DNA from: Candidatus Thiodiazotropha endoloripes
Lineage (GTDB): Bacteria; Pseudomonadota; Gammaproteobacteria; Chromatiales; Chromatiaceae
Direction: 5' to 3'
NCBI RefSeq assembly: GCF_001708965.1
Contig: NZ_LVJW01000003.1
Span: 2,273,834-2,337,833 of the forward strand
DNA: 64,000 bases
The notes beneath the pieces are model-generated. The model was not told the DNA's origin. It made no database searches and saw only the letters and a program-made list of their open reading frames with translations. This document shows, in pieces, positions 17,631 through 26,646 of the stretch (position 1 is the first letter of the stretch; each line of letters begins with the position of its first letter). Made by a program: the position numbers and the translations under genes.

Positions 17631-17782
17631 GTCGCCTCATTTCAATCATAGATCAGCTTGGTCCAGGAATGGTGAATTTGTCACAAATAAGCTGTTTATA
17701 ATGCCATAGGAAGAAAATTCATAACATGAAACACTGACTCTACCTCAAGAGAAGGAACAACAATCAAGGAGAGGAGGTGTGC

Positions 17783-20080
17783 ATGAATATCCTGATGACA
17801 CATGCAGCACGCTATCCCTGGTTTATCATTACTCTGCTAGGTATTGTCACCTCGATCGCGCTACTCCAACTGCCTGAGTTAAAAATAGAGATTTCTGCTG
17901 ATGGGATAATGGTCAACGACCCCCAGGCCCTATCCCTGTATGACACAACCGTCGAAACCTTTGGCAGTGAAAACGCTACTATGATCTACCTGGGGGATGA
18001 GCAATTACTGACTTCTGACAATCTGGCTGCTATACAGAAGGCGGCCGGTAAGATAGAGGCCATAGCGAGTGTTTCGGAAGTAACCAGTCTTTTCTCCATG
18101 AGATATCTTCGCACTGTGGAAGGTTACATCCACACAACCCCCTACTTCCAGACGATACCTGAAACAAGTGCTGGAATCCTGTCAACAGCCCGTGCCGCCC
18201 GTTCAAATCCATTAGTTGAAAGAAATCTACTCTCCAATGATGGCAGCGTTATGGCACTTAATGTCTTTTTCGATAAATCAGAGCGTAAAAGCGGATTTGA
18301 TGAAAAGATAGCCAATGAACTGGATCTTGCGTTGGCACCACTGAAACAACGTTTACAGCAGGTATTTCATATCGGTGATCCATCCATTAGAACCGGAATA
18401 TCCGAACAGATCAGGCGGGATCAAAAGATCATTTTACCGATGGCGTTGCTGGTATTGATTCTCACTCTCGGCATAATGCTGAAACGATTCACAGCAGCGA
18501 TGATTCCGCTTCTCACAGCCACTCTGAGTGTGATATGGATCCTGAGCATCATGGCCGTACTGGAAATACCGGTCAATATCATGACCTCAATCGTTCCTGT
18601 GATACTGATCATCGTGGGTTCCACCGAAGATATTCACCTAATCTCAGAATACCAGTCAGGCATTGCCAAAGGTCTTGACGCAATCGATGCCAATCATCTT
18701 ATGTCCCGACACATGAGCACAGCGATAATGTTGACATTTGTCACTACCTGCCTTGGCTTTCTCTCCATCACACTCAACCAGATCGACTTGCTACAGCAAT
18801 TTGGTTTGGTTGCAGCGGTTGGCTTGATGCTGAACTTCATTATTACCATCAGTCTGGTTCCGGCTTGCCTGCAACTGACGACTCCACAGCCCCTGACAGA
18901 AAAGCATGAACGTGCCTACGGTTTTTACAGATTAGCGTTACGTATATTTGGCCATATCTCCAGCAAACCAAAACTATACATCTCTATATTGATGGCATGT
19001 ATTCTGTATAGTGGATACTGGGCAAGTAGTATTGAAATCAACAACAATGTCATGGACTATTTTGACTCCACGTCAGAATTACCCTTACAAGTAGATCTAC
19101 TGCAGCAGAAACTCTCCGGTATACATGCTCTGTCTGTTGTTGTCAGCGGCGGTAAGGATGCATTCCTGAAGCTGGACAATTTAAAACAGCTTCAAAAAAT
19201 ACAACAATACATAGAAAGTTCTCGTTTATTCGACAAAAGCTTCTCTTTCGCAAATTATATGGCCGTTGTTCACAGTGGAATTGACGGGGAACTGTCGGAT
19301 ACCCCCTATCTACCGGATAGTGATGATCAGATCAGCAATTATATGGCACTCTTGGGCCATACCAATGCCAGATCTTTTGTATCACCGGACTATAGTCAGG
19401 CAAGAATCATTATCAGGCACTCAATCAACTCATCAAATCAGCTTAACCAGGCAATCGCCGCCATCCACTCGTTTGCCAGGGATTCGATTGATAGCGATCT
19501 CACTATTCAGGTTACAGGTGAGAGTTATCTTAATAGCCAGGCAGTTGACTATATGGCAGACGGGCAACTTCGTTCGTTATTGCTTATGCTGATCATCATA
19601 TTCAGCATAATCAGTCTAATGCTGATGGATGTCAGAATTGGATTGGTTGCTGTGCTGGTCAATCTCTATCCAATTAGTATGTTGTTTGGATTGATGGGAT
19701 ATTTGAAGATCCCACTCGATACGGGAACCATCATGATTGCCGCCATAGCGCTTGGTATCGGGGTTGATCATACCATGCACTTTATAACACGATATCAACG
19801 TCTGCTGAATAATGGCCTGTCTATAACAGATTCAATCACCCAAGTCATCCGTCATGAATCCCTGCCGATCTACTCAACTGCACTGGCCTTGGCGATGGGA
19901 TTTGCAACCTTGGCATTGTCAACTTTTCCACCTGTTGCGTTATTCGGTCTTTTAAGCGCACTGGTCATGCTATTGGCCCTGTTAGGCGCCTTCGTTATCA
20001 CACCACTTCTATTGAGCTGCAAATGGATCAATAGTCGGCAAAGTGGGCTCGTGCAGGTAGTGACATTCAAACGATCATAG
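17783..20080 (+). CDS. RND-superfamily (MMPL/SSD-type) exporter
   Basis: A 765-residue inner-membrane transporter in the MMPL/patched-like branch of the RND superfamily. The fold is duplicated. One TM segment (about 14-32) is followed by a large periplasmic loop and then five TM segments (about 215-375). A second TM segment (about 400-418) is followed by another loop and the last five TM segments (about 600-755). The motif VGSTEDIHLISEY in the first half and GIGVDHTMHFITRY in the second carry the acidic residues expected for proton coupling. Its substrate is unknown; relatives export lipids or hopanoids. GGAGAGGAGG precedes the start; a GTG six bases earlier is the alternative. No membrane-fusion or outer-membrane partner is adjacent. 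Confidence 0.88.
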   Translation: MNILMTHAARYPWFIITLLGIVTSIALLQLPELKIEISADGIMVNDPQALSLYDTTVETFGSENATMIYLGDEQLLTSDNLAAIQKAAGKIEAIASVSEVTSLFSMRYLRTVEGYIHTTPYFQTIPETSAGILSTARAARSNPLVERNLLSNDGSVMALNVFFDKSERKSGFDEKIANELDLALAPLKQRLQQVFHIGDPSIRTGISEQIRRDQKIILPMALLVLILTLGIMLKRFTAAMIPLLTATLSVIWILSIMAVLEIPVNIMTSIVPVILIIVGSTEDIHLISEYQSGIAKGLDAIDANHLMSRHMSTAIMLTFVTTCLGFLSITLNQIDLLQQFGLVAAVGLMLNFIITISLVPACLQLTTPQPLTEKHERAYGFYRLALRIFGHISSKPKLYISILMACILYSGYWASSIEINNNVMDYFDSTSELPLQVDLLQQKLSGIHALSVVVSGGKDAFLKLDNLKQLQKIQQYIESSRLFDKSFSFANYMAVVHSGIDGELSDTPYLPDSDDQISNYMALLGHTNARSFVSPDYSQARIIIRHSINSSNQLNQAIAAIHSFARDSIDSDLTIQVTGESYLNSQAVDYMADGQLRSLLLMLIIIFSIISLMLMDVRIGLVAVLVNLYPISMLFGLMGYLKIPLDTGTIMIAAIALGIGVDHTMHFITRYQRLLNNGLSITDSITQVIRHESLPIYSTALALAMGFATLALSTFPPVALFGLLSALVMLLALLGAFVITPLLLSCKWINSRQSGLVQVVTFKRS

Positions 20081-20124
20081 AACGCGAAAAATATTGTTCA
20101 TGTCTCCCATTTGCAAGAATTGGG

Positions 20125-20257
20125 AGAATATCCGCAACCTCTTTGCCTGTCGAGGGGGAAAACTGGTGGCCAAATACACTTCAGAAACCCGTCTCCCGAC
20201 CTCATTCCCCAGTTTGCGGCTGAGAAAATCATCAGGAGCAATTCTAAACAGCTTTAT
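20125..20257. repeat. Degenerate 130-bp repeat (copy 1), probable IS-end remnant
   Basis: This stretch matches 42654-42798 over its whole length: GAATA-CCGCAAC, then AAAACTGGTG, CCCGTCT-CCCGACCTCA, CGGCTGA-AAAATC and AACAGCTTTA. The other copy lies next to an IS91 transposase C-terminal fragment, so this is best read as a solo transposon end. Confidence 0.6.
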
Positions 20258-20660
20258 ATGCAGCGAAAAAGACAATCAAACTTTGATCACTAACAGGCCT
20301 GCGTTGCGACTCCGGCATACAAGCTGAACTTGGGATACTATCTCCAACTGGGAAAAAACCATCCTCTTCCCAGTCGAAATTATCTTCAATATGAACGCTT
20401 TGCGTATCTGCTGGGAGCACTGGCAAACAGTAGCTGATCATATGTACCAGTTCTGTCAATTCCTGCAGGCTGGGTACAAGGCTGTTTACATGTTAATCAG
20501 TTGCCTACCTCTCTGCATGAATCTGGTGACCAATGATCAAGTTACTAAAAATCAGCCTGATTGACGTTTTTTAATGCTCAAGAATGCGAAATCATGTATA
20601 AGTTTCTGTACAAGAGTCGAAAAATCTATAGATATCGACATTGTGGAAAAAGGAGGGAGC

Positions 20661-20912
20661 ATGGAAAGTTATTCGCTTTTCGAGATTAGTGAAGCTGCTC
20701 GAAATCAGGCAGTTAAATGTTACGATTGCCATGCCTGCCTTGAAGATCCAGAGTTCGAAATATGTAGAGTTGATTTCCATATCGAAGATGCCTCGGTGAT
20801 TCTTTCAAACAGCAACCAATGTAGAGATTGTGGATACGGTCAACCCTTTGCGGATGGACATATATGCACATGTCCTATACGTCAGGAACTTTACATTCGG
20901 CATGGCGTTTAA
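20661..20912 (+). CDS. Small cysteine-rich protein, unknown family
   Basis: An 83-residue protein with eight cysteines in two groups: CYDCHAC plus EIC (about residues 20-35) and QCRDCGYG plus HICTCP (about 54-71). The pattern suggests two metal sites, zinc or Fe-S. There is no signal peptide or membrane segment. The ATG at 20661 is chosen because AAGGAGGG sits six bases upstream, one of the best ribosome-binding sites in the window. The longer frame from 20574 has no such signal. It stands alone and ends at a hairpin. I do not recognise it. Confidence 0.7.
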   Translation: MESYSLFEISEAARNQAVKCYDCHACLEDPEFEICRVDFHIEDASVILSNSNQCRDCGYGQPFADGHICTCPIRQELYIRHGV

Positions 20913-20942
20913 TCTTAACTCTGTTGAAGCGCAGTTAAGATT
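20910..20942 (+). terminator. Hairpin at the 3' end of the cysteine-rich gene
   Basis: AATCTTAACT and AGTTAAGATT form a 10-bp perfect stem around a 12-base loop, overlapping the stop codon region. There is no clear T-run, so it may be a weak or bidirectional terminator. Confidence 0.5.
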
Positions 20943-21038
20943 CACGAGCGGGTGGTAAATCCAATCCCGTATAGTAGCAACTGTTTGATCTCGGTATTGA
21001 GATAAACAACCCTACTCTACTCTGTCAGCCTACAGCGG

Positions 21039-21575
21039 TCATTCCTCAACAAGCGGCACAACGAGAACCGGTATCTTACATCGGCGGATTATACGCCGCG
21101 TGGTATCGCCAATGACAGCATCCTTTACCGATGCTCGGTTCCCATGTTTGCTAAGCACCAGTAAATCGTATGCCCCTGTATGGGCCTCCTCAAGAATTTT
21201 CTCCAGAGCCCCACCATTTTTGACCTTCACTTCATAGCTCAACACCGGCTGCTCAGGTTGTTCAGAGATGCACTCCTTACAAAACTGCTCAACATTCCTG
21301 ATCGCAACATCATCCCTTTTCCGGTTGATCAGTATCTTTCTGGCATCATCCAAGCTTCTGCTCACCAGTTCCTTCCACAAGTCATCGCCCATATAACTCG
21401 CCAGGCTTTGCAGGTCTCGGTCGTCCACTACGTGAAAAACAGTCAGTCCGGAATCATTGTAGCGGGCAATGGTTGCCGCATGCAGAAATCCCTCCCGTCC
21501 AGACTCGGACAAGTCTGTCACGTAGAGAATTTTATTATATTCGATCTGTTTTAAACGGTTTGATTTCGACATCAT
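21039..21575 (-). CDS. Universal stress protein (UspA family) of a TRAP operon
   Basis: A 178-residue cytoplasmic UspA-domain protein: KILYVTDLSESGREGFLHAATIARYNDSGLTVFHVVD at the N-terminus and GAYDLLVLSKHGNRASVKDAVIGDTTRRIIRRCKIPVLVVPL at the C-terminus. The ATP-binding loop normally reads GxxG-x9-G(S/T). Here the first part is GNRA, so nucleotide binding may be weak. It starts with two adjacent ATG codons behind GAGGATAAA; that RBS overlaps the stop of the TRAP permease gene. USPs paired with TRAP permeases (TeaD in Halomonas) are known to tune uptake, so a regulatory subunit role is likely. Confidence 0.9.
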   Translation of the reverse strand: MMSKSNRLKQIEYNKILYVTDLSESGREGFLHAATIARYNDSGLTVFHVVDDRDLQSLASYMGDDLWKELVSRSLDDARKILINRKRDDVAIRNVEQFCKECISEQPEQPVLSYEVKVKNGGALEKILEEAHTGAYDLLVLSKHGNRASVKDAVIGDTTRRIIRRCKIPVLVVPLVEE

Positions 21576-21582
21576 TTTATCC

Positions 21583-23316
21583 TCAAGTGGTGGCCGGCTT
21601 TTTACTCTTGAGCCAGATTCCACTTAGGAACCAGCTATAAGCCCAGGTACCAAAAAACACCAGTACAAAGGTCACGGCGATATCTGTTGCACTTCCATCC
21701 AGGGAGAACGCGGGAACGTATCCGAATATAAACGGCGCCAGATAAAGGAACTTGGCGAACTTGAAGGCGATCCATGCAGTTGCCCACATATTCGCCTTGG
21801 CGATTGTCGCACCGGCAAAGGCTGCAATACAGACCGGAGGCGTGATATTCGAGTCCTGCGACAGCCAGTAAACAATCATATGTGCAGCAAGTGGGTTAAT
21901 TCCCAGTTCAGTCAACGCCGGAACCGCGACCACCGCAGTGATCAGATAAGCGGCCGTGACGGGTACACCCATACCGAGAATCAGTGAAGCCAGGGCAATA
22001 AACAGTATAGTGAGCCACAGCTTTCCGTCCGCCAGTTCGATAACGATATCAGCAAAGGTCAATATCAGGCCGCTATAGGTCAGTACACCAATGATGATGC
22101 CGATCACGCCAACCGTTGCACCAATTTTCAGACTGGACTCTGCTCCGGCTCGGGAGGCATGCACGAATCCTTTCAGATCAATACGGGTATTTTTACGAAA
22201 CCAGCTGACAACTATACAGGTAACGATGCCGAGAATTGCCGAGTAGCCCGGTGAATAGCCCGCCAGCATGAAAATTGTAATCATGACCAGCGGTAAAATA
22301 TAAAACCACTCCTTTTTCAGGATATCCGTTGCTTTTTCCTTACTAGGTTCACCGACGATATTTTCCTTCTTAGCCTCGTAATGCACCATCATAAAAACGC
22401 TAAAGAAATACATCAGCGCAGGGAATATCGCCACCAGCATGATCTGCGAATAGGGCAAGCCGGTCAGTTCCGCCATGATGAAGCCACCCGCCCCCATAAT
22501 CGGCGGCATAAACATGCCACCCAGGGATGCAGCCGGTTCTATGCCACCTGCCACATGTGGACGAAATCCTGCTTTTTTCATCATCGGAATGGTAAATGCA
22601 CCGGTGGAAACCGTATTGGCAATGGCACTACCCGAAATCGACCCGAACAATCCGGATGCAATCACCGATACCTTGCCAGGGCCACCAATCTTGTGGCCTA
22701 CCGCTGCCAGCGGGAAGTCAATAAAAAATCTCTGCGCACCACTTTTCTCCAGGAATGCGCCAAAAATCACAAACAGGATGATATAGGTCGCCAGCACGTT
22801 GGCCATGATGCCGAAGACACCATCACTCTTATAGAAAATGCTGACACACAACAGTGGAAAGGTGTCTCCCGCATGCTGAATCACTTCCGGCACCCATTCG
22901 GAATCACCATAGACCCCGAACAGCAACATAATGGTACCTATTACCACGAATATCGTACCTACCACACGGCGGGCAACCTCGATACCAACCAGCACACCTG
23001 CTACTGCAATCCAGGTATCCAGTTCGGTCTCTGCACCGGCACGATAGTTGATGGCCTCAAAATTCAGTATCCAATAGCCTAGTGTAACTATGGCTACCAC
23101 CATCAGTATGTAGTCCCAAATGCGCCCGTAGATACCGCCCCAATTGGAGCGGTAAAGCAGAAAAACCAGGATATAGGTGATAATGACGTAAACACCACGA
23201 TGGAACTGTGTAGCTGCTGGCTCCAGTACTGCGGAATAGGAATAAAACAGCACCAGACCTATGGCCATGGCATCGAATGCCCATTGCTCAAACTTGTTCA
23301 GTTTACTAAACAGCAT
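21583..23316 (-). CDS. TRAP transporter permease, fused 4TM/12TM
   Basis: A 577-residue fused DctQM-type permease. The N-terminal part (about 1-140) has the four small-subunit helices. The rest is the large permease with its repeated hydrophobic domains and characteristic patterns: GLFGSISGSAIANTVSTGAFTIPMMKKAGF, GGIEPAASLGGMFMPPIMGAGGFIMAE and GMGVPVTAAYL. It works with the TAXI receptor encoded just upstream to import a solute by a sodium or proton gradient. AGAGGGTGGGGC precedes the ATG. Fused permeases go with TAXI receptors, as seen here; substrates in the family include glutamate, 2-oxoglutarate and other organic acids, and the one here is unknown. Confidence 0.95.
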   Translation of the reverse strand: MLFSKLNKFEQWAFDAMAIGLVLFYSYSAVLEPAATQFHRGVYVIITYILVFLLYRSNWGGIYGRIWDYILMVVAIVTLGYWILNFEAINYRAGAETELDTWIAVAGVLVGIEVARRVVGTIFVVIGTIMLLFGVYGDSEWVPEVIQHAGDTFPLLCVSIFYKSDGVFGIMANVLATYIILFVIFGAFLEKSGAQRFFIDFPLAAVGHKIGGPGKVSVIASGLFGSISGSAIANTVSTGAFTIPMMKKAGFRPHVAGGIEPAASLGGMFMPPIMGAGGFIMAELTGLPYSQIMLVAIFPALMYFFSVFMMVHYEAKKENIVGEPSKEKATDILKKEWFYILPLVMITIFMLAGYSPGYSAILGIVTCIVVSWFRKNTRIDLKGFVHASRAGAESSLKIGATVGVIGIIIGVLTYSGLILTFADIVIELADGKLWLTILFIALASLILGMGVPVTAAYLITAVVAVPALTELGINPLAAHMIVYWLSQDSNITPPVCIAAFAGATIAKANMWATAWIAFKFAKFLYLAPFIFGYVPAFSLDGSATDIAVTFVLVFFGTWAYSWFLSGIWLKSKKPATT

Positions 23317-23365
23317 GCCCCACCCTCTTTCTTTGTGATTATTTTGTTTTGAAACCTGCCCCTGT

Positions 23366-23396
23366 TAAAAAAGGGCGGGAGTAATTCCCGCCCTTT
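23366..23396 (-). terminator. Intrinsic terminator/attenuator between TAXI receptor and TRAP permease
   Basis: On the minus strand AAAGGGCGGGA-ATTAC-TCCCGCCCTTT forms an 11-bp perfect stem running into TTTTTT. It sits between two genes of one operon. It should therefore end most transcripts after the binding-protein gene and let some read on into the permease gene, giving excess receptor. Confidence 0.9.
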
Positions 23397-23414
23397 GGCT
23401 AGGTCGAGTATGGC

Positions 23415-24383
23415 TTACATCATGCCTTTTTCTTTCCAGAACTTGATCGCACCAGGATGCCAAGGAGTCACCACACCTTGGGTACCTGTCTCCAGACTCA
23501 TGTTTTTGAAGGTTTTTTTCTGCTGCATCATGTGCGCCAGACCTTCATCGGTATAGATCGCTGAGAGCATCTTGTAAACCGTATCATCTGAAACGTCTTT
23601 GTTCGCCACCCACAGTGCAGAGTCCTGGAATGATGGGGAGTCGTAATCAACGCCACGATAAGTACCGGCAGGCACTGAGAGTTGGGAGAAGTAGGGGTAC
23701 TGGTCAAAGAAACCACTCTCCTTGGCATCCTTACCCAGGTCGATCAACTCAATGTCATTGGTCTGCGCCGCCATGATCACAGCACCACTTGGGAATGCGG
23801 TAAACAGCCAGAACGCATCCAGCTGGTTGTTACCGAATGCCGATGCGGCATCGTTGTAACCCATTGCATTACGCTCAACCTTGTCCCAAACACCCATATG
23901 GGTGAAGAACAGCTCACAGTTGGCGAAAGCACCAGAACCTGCATTACCGACACCGACCTTCTTTCCAGCCAGGTCCTTGGTACTCTTGATACCAGAGCCC
24001 TTGCGAACAACCAGCTGTGCAGGTGCACCATACAGCCAGGCTACCGCCATGACATTTTCGTACTTCTTGGTATCGTTCTTCATCTGGCCGTTACGACCCA
24101 GATAGACATGTCCGGAATAGACCGTTCCCATCTGCGCCTTGCCGGAATTCACCTTACGCAGGTTTTCCACTGAACCGGCAGATGACTGAGCGCGAACACG
24201 GAAATCCTTCGAACTCTTGATCGGTTTGTAAACCTGGATAGCATTGGCGACAACCTGGAAGGTACCGCCTGCCGGGCCGCCACTGAAGACGACGCGCTCT
24301 TTAGCCGCCTGTGCTGACATCGGTATTGATAAAGCTGCTGTCAGTAAGGCTACACTACTGGTTAAAAAGACTCTTCTTTTCAT
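23415..24383 (-). CDS. TAXI-family TRAP solute receptor
   Basis: A 322-residue periplasmic binding protein of the TRAP-associated extracytoplasmic immunogenic (TAXI) family. The signal peptide is about residues 1-26 (MKRRVFLTSSVALLTAALSI, cleavage near AQA). Family features are VVFSGGPAGGTFQVVANAIQV at the mature N-terminus, the SSAGSVENLRKVNSGKAQMGTV segment, and KSTKDLAGKKVGVGNAGSGA. It delivers an unknown organic solute to the permease encoded downstream. AGGTGGATCA precedes the start. A strong terminator follows the gene, consistent with higher receptor than permease output. Confidence 0.95.
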   Translation of the reverse strand: MKRRVFLTSSVALLTAALSIPMSAQAAKERVVFSGGPAGGTFQVVANAIQVYKPIKSSKDFRVRAQSSAGSVENLRKVNSGKAQMGTVYSGHVYLGRNGQMKNDTKKYENVMAVAWLYGAPAQLVVRKGSGIKSTKDLAGKKVGVGNAGSGAFANCELFFTHMGVWDKVERNAMGYNDAASAFGNNQLDAFWLFTAFPSGAVIMAAQTNDIELIDLGKDAKESGFFDQYPYFSQLSVPAGTYRGVDYDSPSFQDSALWVANKDVSDDTVYKMLSAIYTDEGLAHMMQQKKTFKNMSLETGTQGVVTPWHPGAIKFWKEKGMM

Positions 24384-24887
24384 TGATCCACCTATTTATT
24401 TTCTATTGATTGGGAAATTGACTCGATAAACTCGAGCAATGAAGAAAGGATAGTCGCAAATGTCACGCCAGTTCATAATGCAAACATCAATAATTTTTAA
24501 ATCACTGATTTAAAAGAGAAAAAAAATATTGTAAAAATACAGGCCTTCAAGCAGATTGGCGGAATTCCACCCATCTGCTTGACAATCCCTGGCGGGAACC
24601 CGAAAAAGCATTGCCTTGCGTGATTACTGGTATCGTTGGTTATCCAGAACGTTTTTATACAACTTGTCATACAGCGTCATTCTCGGTAACCAGAACAACA
24701 CCACCCAGTCCTTAACCACTCCACCCGATCTTGATAGCGCTTGTTGAGTCAAGGTGGGGTCAAACGCTTTGACATTTAGGATTTAGGAATGGATGTCTTG
24801 CTTTAATGTTTTATCGCACCCCCGTACTGAACATTATAGTGAATGTATGAATCCAAAAACAATCCAGTCACAGCACTCTGTAGATGA
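24384..24887. other. Non-coding stretch with a REP-like sequence
   Basis: About 500 bp without a recognised gene. GGGGTCAAACGCTTTGAC (24756-24773) forms a small palindrome of the same general type as the GGGGTCAGTACCC repeats elsewhere in the window. A stem AAGCAGAT...ATCTGCTT lies at about 24549-24580. A short open minus-strand stretch at about 24642-24780 ends in a hydrophobic tail but has no start and no recognised similarity. Confidence 0.4.
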
Positions 24888-26195
24888 TCAGTTGATTAGC
24901 TGCTGTGCCAGAAGTTGTACCGGGTGCATCAGCTGGCATTCAAAACCGGCATCGCGAGCCCCGCTCATAAGGTGCAGTGCGCAGGTATGGTTGGTTGTAA
25001 TCAGTATCTCCGCCCCACTCAATGAGAGGGCGGCGATCTTCTCATCTCTGATTGGATTGGCCAGTTCCGGCTGAGTTACCATCTTTGTACCCCCGGCACC
25101 GCAACAGATCTGATTATCGGCAAGGGGTGTTATCCTAAGGCCGGGAATCTTTTCCAATAATCGATAAACCAGAGTTTGAGTTTTCAGCGCATTGCGTTGA
25201 CTGCACGGTTCGTGCACGACAACCTGCGTCTGCAGTGTTTTGAATTTCAGTTGATGGAAACGATCGCTCTGTTCTAAATAGTCCAGAACATCGAGGAATG
25301 ATGGTAATTCATGCGGATTTTTTTCCTCGCTCGCCATGAGTGCCGGATAATCATTCAGAAAGGCGCCACAGCCGCTTGAGTTGTAGATGACAGTACTGGA
25401 ATTGGCAAAGGCGGTCAGATTCTGTTTCAAGCAGGCTTTTGCCTGACTCATCTCTCCATTATGGGCATAGGCAGCACCACAACAAGTCTGATTTTCAGCC
25501 ACAGTCACGTCACAGCCAATCCGGGACAGTAGTGCGATGGTCGCATTGTGAGTATGTGTATCAAACAGATTGGCTATGCAACCGGTAAACAGGGTTACTT
25601 CCCTCAGGGGCTGATCCACCTGAGTTTGTGTAAAACCGGCAACCGGCTGTGGGTTGTGAGGTGTTGGGAGCAATACCAATAGTGGCTGAATGCTTTTCAG
25701 TAACGGTAGCTTGGCCAACAGCGCAAGGAGTCGTGGCAATCCACTGCGCTGATAGATGCGGATCGAACGATTCAATCGTCGACGGGTCGTCTCACCTCCC
25801 ATGGCCAAAGCAAGTATCCATGAAACCAGCAAGCTCCTGTTTGGCTTGAAATGATCACCCTCAAGCGCCTGCCGGTAGAGTTCAGCAAACGCCATTTTTG
25901 ACGGGCATACGGTTTCACAGGCTTGACACAGCGTACAGGTTGCCAAAGCGGCCTGCTCATTCACGTCAAGTGTCTCGCCTCTTCGTACCGCTTTTTCCAA
26001 CAAGCGAATTCGGCCACGAGGGCCATAGTTTTCTTCCGGTCTGATTCGATATGTCGGACAACTGCCAACGCAGACACCGCAACTTAAGCACTCTTGAGTA
26101 TCCGGGATATAAGGACCGAGGGATTGGTTATTATCGAGCGAAATAGCCTCGAAACCATATTCGGTGGAAAAAGATTCAAAACCAAAATCATTCAA
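24888..26195 (-). CDS. GlcF/LutA-like Fe-S oxidoreductase with two CCG domains
   Basis: A protein of about 435 residues on the plan of GlcF, the iron-sulfur subunit of glycolate oxidase. Two [4Fe-4S] motifs come first (CLSCGVCVGSCPTYR, then CTLCQACETVCPSK). Two cysteine-rich CCG domains follow (TGCIANLF...NQTCCGAAYAHNGE and VHEPCSQRN...NQICCGAGG). It should pass electrons from a partner flavoprotein dehydrogenase to the quinone pool, but no GlcD or GlcE gene is adjacent, so the partner is unknown. No ATG is available. A TTG at 26195 with GAGG nine bases upstream is my choice; a TTG at 26210 is the alternative. Confidence 0.87.
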   Translation of the reverse strand: MNDFGFESFSTEYGFEAISLDNNQSLGPYIPDTQECLSCGVCVGSCPTYRIRPEENYGPRGRIRLLEKAVRRGETLDVNEQAALATCTLCQACETVCPSKMAFAELYRQALEGDHFKPNRSLLVSWILALAMGGETTRRRLNRSIRIYQRSGLPRLLALLAKLPLLKSIQPLLVLLPTPHNPQPVAGFTQTQVDQPLREVTLFTGCIANLFDTHTHNATIALLSRIGCDVTVAENQTCCGAAYAHNGEMSQAKACLKQNLTAFANSSTVIYNSSGCGAFLNDYPALMASEEKNPHELPSFLDVLDYLEQSDRFHQLKFKTLQTQVVVHEPCSQRNALKTQTLVYRLLEKIPGLRITPLADNQICCGAGGTKMVTQPELANPIRDEKIAALSLSGAEILITTNHTCALHLMSGARDAGFECQLMHPVQLLAQQLIN

Positions 26196-26210
26196 ATGCC
26201 TGCACCTCAA

Positions 26211-26646
26211 GTAATGTCATAGGAGACCCGAAGCAAGAACCACACCACGATTCTATCTAATTGTTTTTATTATATTTTATTATTGTTACGGCACATGTTT
26301 CAGATGGGTTGCCTCAACCTTGATCAGACGAATTGTCGCAAAACAGACAACGACTCAGTGTTGGGTTTAAAGTGTGTGTCGTTAATCTGGTGTTATCTGA
26401 TCAACGAACGCATCTGGAGAAGTGACGGTGAAAGGGTTTGGTGCCTTCCATCAGGATCTGCTCAAACACATCAACGGGATGCGTGGAGCTGTAGCCGATG
26501 ATGAATGAAGTTTAGGACACCCGCAGGAAGAAGCTTGGACACCCGTAATGCATCCTTATATAAGCAAGATAACTAGGAGTATTGGCGTGGTTGGCTAGGA
26601 GTTTTCATAGGTAGCAGTTTTTTAAGCAAATAGTCAGCACATCACT
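26211..26646. other. Non-coding stretch with eroded repeats
   Basis: About 435 bp without a credible gene. Two close direct repeats, TTAGGACACCCG and TTGGACACCCG (about 26510-26545), resemble the GGGACACCC at 52194. They are probably decayed transposon or REP material. Confidence 0.4.

Noticed and set aside
22381-23082. A 233-codon plus-strand frame opposite the TRAP permease.
   Set aside because: Rich in His/Arg/Gln and wholly antisense to a clear permease gene; an ordinary shadow.
24642-24780. A short minus-strand open stretch ending in a hydrophobic-aromatic tail, possibly the 3' remnant of a gene.
   Set aside because: No start codon, about 45 residues, no similarity I can name; kept only as a note in the intergenic entry.
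26283-26501. A short plus-strand frame in the intergenic region before the DgcZ-like gene.
   Set aside because: No RBS, no similarity, odd composition, and it includes the degenerate GGACACCC repeats; probably decayed transposon DNA.
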